Positions 1 through 4,518 of a DNA stretch of 5,553 bases are shown in pieces (the first letter of the stretch is position 1; the number at the start of each line of letters is the position of its first letter). Source of the stretch: Rickettsiales bacterium (GTDB taxonomy: Bacteria > Pseudomonadota > Alphaproteobacteria > Rs-D84 > CACZYB01); the NCBI GenBank assembly GCA_031276335.1, contig JAISNH010000053.1, forward strand, positions 1-5,553, in the 5' to 3' direction. The translations under genes and the position numbers were made by a program. Below the pieces are notes generated by a model. It searched no databases. It was not told the origin of the DNA and worked only from the letters and a program-made list of their open reading frames with translations.

Positions 1-564
1 GATGACAAGCGACATCGCGGTGCCGAGGTCCGGCTGGACCAGCACGAGCACAACCGGAAGCGCGACAAGCGCGGCCGGAAACACGAGGTAGTACGCGCTT
101 CCTATCTCGTTTATGCTGAGCGCGGAAAAATATTTCGCGAGCGCTAGCACGAGGCCTATTTTCACAAGCTCGGACGGCTGGAACCTTATGAACCCAAGGT
201 TCAGCCACCTTTGCGCGCCCATGCCGACGTGCCCGAAAAACATCACGGCCACAAGGAATATTATGGAAACCCCGTATATCCAGTACGCATATTTCACCCA
301 TATCTTCAAATCGACCACCGCGACGAATATCAGGATAAGGAAGCCCGCCAGTATCTTCGGCAGCTGCGATATGGCCCATGGAGACCAGCTGCCGTAGCGT
401 ATCTGGCATTTGTACGGATCGGCGCATACCGGCCGGCCGGCGCTGTACAACACGACGAGGCCGACGATGCAAAGCGCGGCCAGCAGCGCGACGAGCGGCC
501 AGTTCATCGCCAGGAATTTGCCGAGCGGGTTCATGCCGCCGCTTTTTTTCATGCTCAATACCAT
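1..564 (-). CDS. rodA: RodA, SEDS peptidoglycan glycosyltransferase (N-terminal 188 codons)
   Basis: This is the 5' half of a SEDS-family gene running off the left edge; family members are usually about 370-380 residues, so roughly half is visible. RodA polymerises lipid II into glycan strands in the inner membrane, working with PBP2 during elongation. I read hydrophobic segments at about residues 21-42, 71-88, 92-112, 132-146 and 158-178. Two family signatures are visible: GAQRWLNLGFIRFQPSELVK (116-135) and QPDLGT (177-182). The catalytic-loop region of the C-terminal half lies outside the window. The start at 564 is preferred because AGGA sits 7 nt upstream; an in-frame ATG at 552 has a poorer site. 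The gene begins 9 nt after the mrdA stop, so the two are co-transcribed. The first periplasmic loop carries two cysteines (47 and 53). FtsW is the alternative, but pairing with mrdA and mreCD favours RodA. Confidence 0.93.
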   Translation of the reverse strand, partial: MVLSMKKSGGMNPLGKFLAMNWPLVALLAALCIVGLVVLYSAGRPVCADPYKCQIRYGSWSPWAISQLPKILAGFLILIFVAVVDLKIWVKYAYWIYGVSIIFLVAVMFFGHVGMGAQRWLNLGFIRFQPSELVKIGLVLALAKYFSALSINEIGSAYYLVFPAALVALPVVLVLVQPDLGTAMSLVI

Positions 565-573
565 TTCCAAATC

Positions 574-2403
574 CTATGCATACAGCTCCAACGTCCTCCT
601 CATCAAATCGCGGGCGATAGGCGCGGCCGAGCCGGAGCCGGAAATTCCGTGCTCCACCACGACCGAAATCGCGAAACGCGGATTCTTGTACGGCGCATAT
701 CCGACGAACAGGCCGTGGCTCCTGTACTTCCAGGGCAAATCCTTCTGGTCGATGATGCCCCGCAGGCGCTCCTCGCGCGTGATGCGCTTGACCTGCGTCG
801 TTCCGGTCTTTCCGCACATCTGCATTCCGCGGTAGTCGAAAAAGGCCGTTCGGCCGGTACCGTTCGGCTTGTTGACAACGGAGAACATGCCGTTCCTTAT
901 GATGTTCAGGTGCGAGGCGTTGAGCTCCATCTGCGGGAAATCGGGGGTGGCCTCGTTTTCGCCCTTCATTATCCTGGGCCTGACCTCTATGCCGCCGTTC
1001 GCGATGCGCGAGGTCATGACGGCGAGCTGCATGGGAGAAACGAGCGTGTAGCCCTGGCCTATGGCGGCGGTGATGGTGTCGCCGGTGTACCACGGCTCGC
1101 TCTTGTAGTTGCGCTTCCAGCTTCTCGAGGGCACCTGCCCGCGCTTTTCGCCCTGCAGCTCGATGCCCGTATATTCGCCAAGGCCGAACCGGTAGGCCAT
1201 GTCCTGTATGACGTCCATGTTCACCTTCGTCGCGACGTTGTAGTAGTATATGTCGCAGGAGTATTGGAACGAATGCTCCAAATCGACTATGCCGTGGCCG
1301 GACGTGCGCCAGCAGTGGTAGCGGCTGTCCCCGAAATCGAAATGCCCGGAGCAGTTGAACTTCGTGTTCGGATTTATCTTGCCGTCGGCGAGCGCGGCCA
1401 TCGCCGTCATCATCTTGAACGTCGAACCGGGCGAATACAGCCCCTCGATCGACTTGTTCACGAACGGAAAATATTTGTTGTTCAGGAGCTTCTTGAACTC
1501 CTCGGCGGCCTGCTCCTCGTTCTGGAAGATGTTCGGGTTGTACGCCGGCACCGAAATCATCAGCAGCACGTCGCCGGTATAGATGTCCATCACCACCGCG
1601 CTGGCGCTTTCCGTATCCATCCGTTCGAGCGCGTAGCTCTGGAGGCGGGAATCGACGGTCAGGGAGACGCTTTTCCCCGGCACGGCCATCCGCTTCCGGT
1701 CGTCCAGGGTTTCAATCACGCGGCCGGAGGCGTTCACAATCTGTATGGTTTCGCCGCTTTTTCCACGAAGTTCGCGCTCCAGCAGCTTTTCGACGCCGGT
1801 CTTGCCGATCTTGAAGTCAGGTAGCGAGAGCAGAGGCTCCGGGTCGCGGTTCAGGTCGTCTTCGGAAACGCTGGCGACATAGCCGACGGCGTGCGCGGCG
1901 ATTTCGCCCATCGGATACTCGCGGCGCTTCCCCTCCTCCACGTACACGCCCGGCAGGTCGAGGTTCTTCACCTGGATTTTCGCCATCTCGTCCCACGCGA
2001 GGTGGTTCTTGACGAAGACGGGGAAGAAGGGCTTCTTCTTCTGGATGTTGCCGCGTATCTTCTCCTTCTCGGCATCGGAAAGGTAAATCAGAGAGGAAAG
2101 CTTCTCGACGATCTCCTCCACCGTCTTGCCCTGCAGCGCGACTTCCTCGGGTATCATCTGCACGCCGTAGCTGTTCTTGTTGACGGCCAACTCGACGCCG
2201 TTCCTGTCGGAAATCACGCCGCGGGCGGCGGGGATAAGGCGGACGCGGATGCTGTTCCTGTCGGAAAGGCGCTTGTATTTCCCGCTGTCCAGTATCTGCA
2301 GGTGGTACAGGCGTCCGGCAAGTACCGCAAACAGCACCAGTTCGCCTCCGGCCACCAGGAGCGCGCGCCTATTCAATACCTTCAAAAGCTCCGCGTCGCG
2401 CAT
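574..2403 (-). CDS. mrdA: Penicillin-binding protein 2 (elongasome transpeptidase)
   Basis: The 609-residue product is a full-length class B PBP that crosslinks nascent peptidoglycan in the periplasm and partners RodA. A short cytoplasmic tail precedes one membrane anchor (about 13-33). The pedestal/dimerisation domain begins with RGVISDRNG (61-69), and the transpeptidase domain occupies about 245-609. The three active-site motifs are intact: STFK at 327-330 (acyl-enzyme Ser327), SCD at 382-384 in the SxN position, and KTGT at 532-535. SCD in place of SxN is normal for PBP2 and argues against PBP3/FtsI. The segment around GDTITAAIGQGYTLVSPMQ (441-459) is typical of the family. Cysteines 351 and 364 sit between the first two motifs. 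The ATG shares one base with the mreD stop (TGATG) and has AAGGAA about 8 nt upstream, indicating translational coupling. No truncation or missing catalytic residue is seen. Confidence 0.97.
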   Translation of the reverse strand: MRDAELLKVLNRRALLVAGGELVLFAVLAGRLYHLQILDSGKYKRLSDRNSIRVRLIPAARGVISDRNGVELAVNKNSYGVQMIPEEVALQGKTVEEIVEKLSSLIYLSDAEKEKIRGNIQKKKPFFPVFVKNHLAWDEMAKIQVKNLDLPGVYVEEGKRREYPMGEIAAHAVGYVASVSEDDLNRDPEPLLSLPDFKIGKTGVEKLLERELRGKSGETIQIVNASGRVIETLDDRKRMAVPGKSVSLTVDSRLQSYALERMDTESASAVVMDIYTGDVLLMISVPAYNPNIFQNEEQAAEEFKKLLNNKYFPFVNKSIEGLYSPGSTFKMMTAMAALADGKINPNTKFNCSGHFDFGDSRYHCWRTSGHGIVDLEHSFQYSCDIYYYNVATKVNMDVIQDMAYRFGLGEYTGIELQGEKRGQVPSRSWKRNYKSEPWYTGDTITAAIGQGYTLVSPMQLAVMTSRIANGGIEVRPRIMKGENEATPDFPQMELNASHLNIIRNGMFSVVNKPNGTGRTAFFDYRGMQMCGKTGTTQVKRITREERLRGIIDQKDLPWKYRSHGLFVGYAPYKNPRFAISVVVEHGISGSGSAAPIARDLMRRTLELYA

Positions 2404-2909
2404 CAGTATTTCCTTACCAGCACGTAAAGCCGGCTCAACATATAATAGAACATCGGATAAAGCAGTATCAGCACAGCCCAGCTAAGCAGTATGTTGAAAA
2501 ATCCCAAATTCGGCACGAACAGCATCACCGTGACCGCGTATTTGAACAGGAACAGGACGAGCGTCAGCACGCTGAAGGCCAGATACGAAAAGATGAAACT
2601 TTCCTCCAGCGGGAACATCTTCTGGTAATACACGATGAAATACAGGCTTAAAAATATGAATATGTTCAGGCCGAACGGCGTGCCGTCCATGAAATCCTCG
2701 ACAAAGCCGAACAGCATTATCGATATGAACTCCATGTGCGCGGTCTTTGTCATCGCCCAAAAGAATATCGGGATAAGGACAAGGACGGGCTTTGCGTAAT
2801 GCGGTCCCACGTCCGCGAACGAAAGCATCAGCACCAGGAAGCTGCTGATAAACGGAATCTGGGCGGAAATGAAGGAAAACAGCCATTTATAGCGCTTCGC
2901 CAATCTCAT
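2403..2909 (-). CDS. mreD: Rod shape-determining protein MreD
   Basis: The 168-residue product is a small polytopic inner-membrane protein of normal MreD length. It links MreC with the RodA-PBP2 synthase in the elongation complex. Hydrophobic stretches fall at about 9-33, 41-53, 61-74, 81-95, 106-133 and 137-158. The most diagnostic stretch is GFVEDFMDGTPFGLNIF (68-84), which fits the MreD pattern of an acidic residue followed by G-x-P-x-G-L. MreD diverges strongly in sequence, so the call rests on this motif, topology, length and position between mreC and mrdA. The upstream region has only a weak Shine-Dalgarno (GGATTGGG), but the start overlaps the stop of a small upstream ORF by ATGA. The downstream end overlaps the mrdA start by one base. 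Confidence 0.9.
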   Translation of the reverse strand: MRLAKRYKWLFSFISAQIPFISSFLVLMLSFADVGPHYAKPVLVLIPIFFWAMTKTAHMEFISIMLFGFVEDFMDGTPFGLNIFIFLSLYFIVYYQKMFPLEESFIFSYLAFSVLTLVLFLFKYAVTVMLFVPNLGFFNILLSWAVLILLYPMFYYMLSRLYVLVRKY

Positions 2910-3031
2910 TTGCCCAATCCAAAATTACGGCGTTCGAAAACCTTACGCCTATTTTGTATTATACCATATGCGTTGCAAAGCTGGGCAAAGCCCGCCTTTG
3001 CAACAACTTGGTCATTCATATATTTACCCAT
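2906..3031 (-). CDS. Possible 41-residue ORF between mreC and mreD
   Basis: This open frame (ATG at 3031-3029, stop TGA at 2908-2906) begins MGKYMNDQVV and ends RRNFGLGK. It starts 32 bp after the mreC stop. Its stop overlaps the mreD start as ATGA, the classic arrangement for translational coupling. GGGG lies 4 nt before the ATG as a modest ribosome site, and a second in-frame ATG is at codon 5. Codons 10-20 are the two arms of a strong hairpin (2972-3004). The predicted peptide is basic, has one cysteine and has no clear membrane segment or recognisable family. It may be a leader peptide that helps translate mreD, which lacks a good site of its own, or the frame may be open by chance. The extended -10 candidate within it favours the regulatory reading. 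I do not assign a function. Confidence 0.3.
   Translation of the reverse strand: MGKYMNDQVVAKAGFAQLCNAYGIIQNRRKVFERRNFGLGK
2958..2966 (-). promoter_or_regulatory. Extended -10 promoter candidate for mreD-mrdA-rodA
   Basis: On the minus strand the bases read TGGTATAAT, a perfect TATAAT preceded by TGn. This is the extended -10 form that can work with a poor -35 box. At 16-18 bp spacing I see no good TTGACA. Transcription would start near 2951, about 40 nt before the mreD ATG. It could give mreD-mrdA-rodA expression independent of mreC. Confidence 0.4.
2972..3004 (-). other. Strong stem-loop between mreC and mreD
   Basis: Outer arms GTTGCAAAG (2972-2980) and CTTTGCAAC (2996-3004) are perfectly complementary. 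Inside them GGGC and GCCC pair around an AAA loop, leaving about one mismatch and one wobble between the two stems. The minus-strand transcript has no U-tract after the hairpin, so it is not a classical intrinsic terminator. It could stabilise or process the mRNA, shelter the mreD ribosome site, or be a palindromic repeat of its own. Confidence 0.6.
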
Positions 3032-3063
3032 TTTACCCCGTTAGCTTCGAGTGAAAATCAAAT

Positions 3064-3933
3064 TCATTCCGCCTTCTTCAAAAATTCACGTATGGCGTCG
3101 GTGTGCGAGGTCTTCACAACATGCACATAGTGTATTCGCGAGCTGTCCACGAACAGCTGAAGCACGACGCCGTTTTCCTCGGATATGCTGCCGATTATGC
3201 CGACGGGTATGCCGGCGGGTATGTTGCCGTCCATGCCGGAGGTAACTATGCGGTCGCCGAGGCCTATCGGCTCCTGGTTTTCGAAATGCACCACGCGCGG
3301 GTATTTCGAATTGTCGCCCGTCAAAAAGGCGCGCGTGCCCGTCGTTTCGACCTGCACCGGTATCTTCGAGCCGGCATCGGTCAGGAGAAGCATGCGCGAA
3401 TACCGATCGCCGACCGCGACAATCTGACCCACAAGGTATCCGTCGACCAGGACGGCATGGTATTTCGCCACGCCGTCCTTCGTACCGGCGTCAAGTATGA
3501 ACGTGTGGGAAAAGCCCGCGCCCGCCGAGCCGAGAACGCGGGTGATAAGGAAAAAATTCGCCCCGCCGCCCGCAAAATTGCAAATCTCGCGCAGCTTCTT
3601 GTTCTCCGCATCCTGCGACTTGTAAAAATTCAGCTCCTCGGTCAGCTTCGACACCTCCGCCTTCAGTTCCTGGTTTATTTCGTCCATGCGCCTGAAGGCC
3701 TTCACCTCCTCGATGAAGCTGCCGACCTTGTATATCGGATACGAAATCAGGGAAACGACCGGCGAAAACACGGCCACGACCAGCCCGCTTGTGCGGCTAA
3801 GTATGGGATTGTCGGGCTTGCCTATGAATATCAGGATGAACGAAAAAAGTATGAATACGATTAAAAAAACCTTCCGCACCAGCCTTTTTATAATCTGGAG
3901 CTTCATGTTTTTAGACTTGCTCAGCTTGTTCAA
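3064..3933 (-). CDS. mreC: Rod shape-determining protein MreC
   Basis: The 289-residue product is a bitopic inner-membrane protein whose periplasmic part binds and activates PBP2 in the elongasome. A basic cytoplasmic tail precedes one membrane segment (about 21-38). A periplasmic coiled coil follows (about 72-117, rich in E/K/L), then the beta domain. The block TSGMDGNIPAGIPVG (231-245) is the MreC signature. Length is normal and the C-terminus is short, ending FLKKAE. The start is uncertain. A TTG at 3933-3931 has GGGGG 5 nt upstream; an in-frame ATG at 3906 (codon 10) shows no ribosome site. I keep the TTG; either start leaves the membrane segment intact. A promoter lies 38 bp upstream. 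The gene is first in its cluster, and mreB is not adjacent. Confidence 0.94.
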   Translation of the reverse strand: MNKLSKSKNMKLQIIKRLVRKVFLIVFILFSFILIFIGKPDNPILSRTSGLVVAVFSPVVSLISYPIYKVGSFIEEVKAFRRMDEINQELKAEVSKLTEELNFYKSQDAENKKLREICNFAGGGANFFLITRVLGSAGAGFSHTFILDAGTKDGVAKYHAVLVDGYLVGQIVAVGDRYSRMLLLTDAGSKIPVQVETTGTRAFLTGDNSKYPRVVHFENQEPIGLGDRIVTSGMDGNIPAGIPVGIIGSISEENGVVLQLFVDSSRIHYVHVVKTSHTDAIREFLKKAE

Positions 3934-3971
3934 GACAGCCCCCGCATATATAGGAATTTACAATATAATCG

Positions 3972-4000
3972 TTTATACCACGCCGATTTGGAATAGTCAC
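3972..4000 (-). promoter_or_regulatory. Sigma70-like promoter upstream of mreC
   Basis: On the minus strand GTGACT (4000-3995) is followed after exactly 17 bp by TATAAA (3977-3972). The -35 box matches TTGACA at four of six positions and the -10 box matches TATAAT at five of six. Transcription would begin near 3965 and give a leader of about 30 nt before the mreC TTG. It sits just downstream of the repeat cluster, so the operon need not depend on transcription through the repeats. Confidence 0.5.
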
Positions 4001-4013
4001 GAGTTTTTTTGAA

Positions 4014-4039
4014 ATCCGGCGGGATTTCCGCGCCGGTAT
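4014..4039 (+). repeat. Degenerate palindromic element
   Basis: Arms ATCCGGCG (4014-4021) and CGCCGGTAT (4031-4039) pair with a bulge, and TGACGG follows the right arm. The TGACGG tail is shared with other elements in the window, which identifies this as a decayed member of the same family. Confidence 0.5.
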
Positions 4040-4066
4040 GACGGAGAGGCAAATCCTAAATGGAAT

Positions 4067-4310
4067 TGGGAGGGATGAAGAACCCGAGCGTACAAAACCT
4101 TATCGACGAGCGGTGCTAGCGAGGAGATTAGGTTGCGTCGCGAGGATACTTCGATCAGCCTGGTATGGAGTTTAGTATAATGGGAGGGATGAAGAACCCG
4201 AGCGTACAAAACCTTATCGACGAGCGGTGTTAGCGAGGAGATTAGGTTGCGTCGCGAGGATACTTCGGCCAGCCTGGTATGAACTTTAGTATAATGGGAG
4301 GGATGAAGAA
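4067..4310. repeat. 114-bp tandem repeat, two copies plus a 16-bp stub
   Basis: Copy 1 (4067-4180) and copy 2 (4181-4294) have identical length and differ at five positions (about 96% identity). A third copy breaks off after TGGGAGGGATGAAGAA (4295-4310). Each copy contains an imperfect inverted repeat, AACCTTATC / GATTAGGTT (4096-4104 and 4126-4134 in copy 1), with one mismatch in nine. Each also contains a short direct repeat, GCGAGGA, and ends in TTTAGTATAA. The period is a multiple of three and one minus-strand frame is open through both copies. All five differences, in three codons, change the amino acid there (A/T, I/A, L/V), which argues against selection on a protein. I do not recognise the unit. 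Confidence 0.9.
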
Positions 4311-4332
4311 GGAGACGAACCAACTTCATCCC
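4300..4332. other. Fold-back inverted repeat ending the 114-bp array
   Basis: GGGATGAAG (4300-4308), which belongs to the start of the third repeat stub, is matched by a perfect inverted copy CTTCATCCC (4324-4332) after a 15-nt loop. The array therefore ends with an inverted copy of its own unit head. This could be a recombination scar or a structured end. Confidence 0.55.
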
Positions 4333-4337
4333 ATAAG

Positions 4338-4357
4338 ATTCCCGCTTTCGCGGGAAT
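4338..4357 (+). repeat. dRS3-like palindrome (ATTCCC-N8-GGGAAT)
   Basis: This is a 20-bp element with ATTCCCGC / GCGGGAAT arms around TTTC, followed by TGACG. It is identical to the element at 5411-5430 over 25 bp including flanks. The ATTCCC-N8-GGGAAT form matches the dRS3 repeat known from Neisseria; similar repeats occur in many proteobacteria. Confidence 0.85.
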
Positions 4358-4372
4358 GACGTGGTAGTTGTC

Positions 4373-4395
4373 ATTGTCGGGCTTGACCCGACAAT
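4373..4395 (-). repeat. Palindromic element in opposite orientation
   Basis: Perfect 9-bp arms ATTGTCGGG (4373-4381) and CCCGACAAT (4387-4395) enclose a 5-nt loop. Read on the minus strand it has the family flanks, TGGATT before and AATGAC after, so it is one family member inserted in reverse. The stem differs from the dRS3-like copies but keeps full pairing. Confidence 0.75.
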
Positions 4396-4445
4396 CCAGG
4401 TTTCACAACAAGGCCTCATTACTTCCCGCGCGCACCGCCCCATGG

Positions 4446-4478
4446 ATCCCCGGGTTCCCGCAGGCGGGCCCCGGGGAT
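4446..4478 (+). repeat. Nested palindromic element
   Basis: Outer arms ATCCCCGGG (4446-4454) and CCCGGGGAT (4470-4478) pair perfectly. Inside them CCCGC (4457-4461) and GCGGG (4464-4468) form a second stem. TGG precedes it and GACGG follows, as in its relatives. It looks like one family element inside another, or a stem lengthened by mutation. Confidence 0.7.
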
Positions 4479-4491
4479 GACGGGGAGGTAG

Positions 4492-4512
4492 ATTCCCGGA
4501 CGAACCGGGAAT
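4492..4512 (-). repeat. Palindrome just after the cysteine-rich gene
   Basis: Arms ATTCCCGG and CCGGGAAT (8 bp) surround a 5-nt loop that reads TTCGT in the minus-strand transcript. It begins 6 nt after the stop codon at 4519-4521. No U-tract follows, so it is a weak intrinsic terminator candidate. It could protect the mRNA 3' end as REP-like hairpins do. Confidence 0.7.
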
Positions 4513-4518
4513 GGTACC

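Noticed and set aside
211..1824. 537-codon open frame on the plus strand opposite mrdA and rodA
   Set aside because: It is antisense to well-supported genes with intact motifs, its product is a low-complexity mix of R, H, A and V, and no family is recognisable. It is a shadow of codon bias.
1891..2427. 178-codon plus-strand frame opposite the 5' end of mrdA
   Set aside because: Shadow frame; mrdA has all catalytic motifs and a coupled start.
3103..3864. 253-codon plus-strand frame opposite mreC
   Set aside because: The product has no recognisable domain and mreC on the other strand is certain.
4001..4039. Intrinsic terminator using the run of T at 4004-4010 and the adjacent palindrome
   Set aside because: The T-run precedes the hairpin on the plus strand and reads as A on the minus strand, so neither transcript has hairpin then U-tract.
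4174..4181. Plus-strand promoter from the TAGTATAAT at repeat-unit junctions
   Set aside because: The -10 is good, but no -35 lies at 16-18 bp, there is no TGn extension, and no gene lies downstream on that strand.
4067..4310. CRISPR array
   Set aside because: The units are 114 bp and almost fully identical with no variable spacers, and there are only two full copies.
3997..4443. 148-codon minus-strand frame with a 38-residue repeat
   Set aside because: It translates palindromic elements and the 114-bp repeat end to end, all copy differences are amino-acid changing, and its end overlaps the mreC promoter. Best treated as non-coding repeats.
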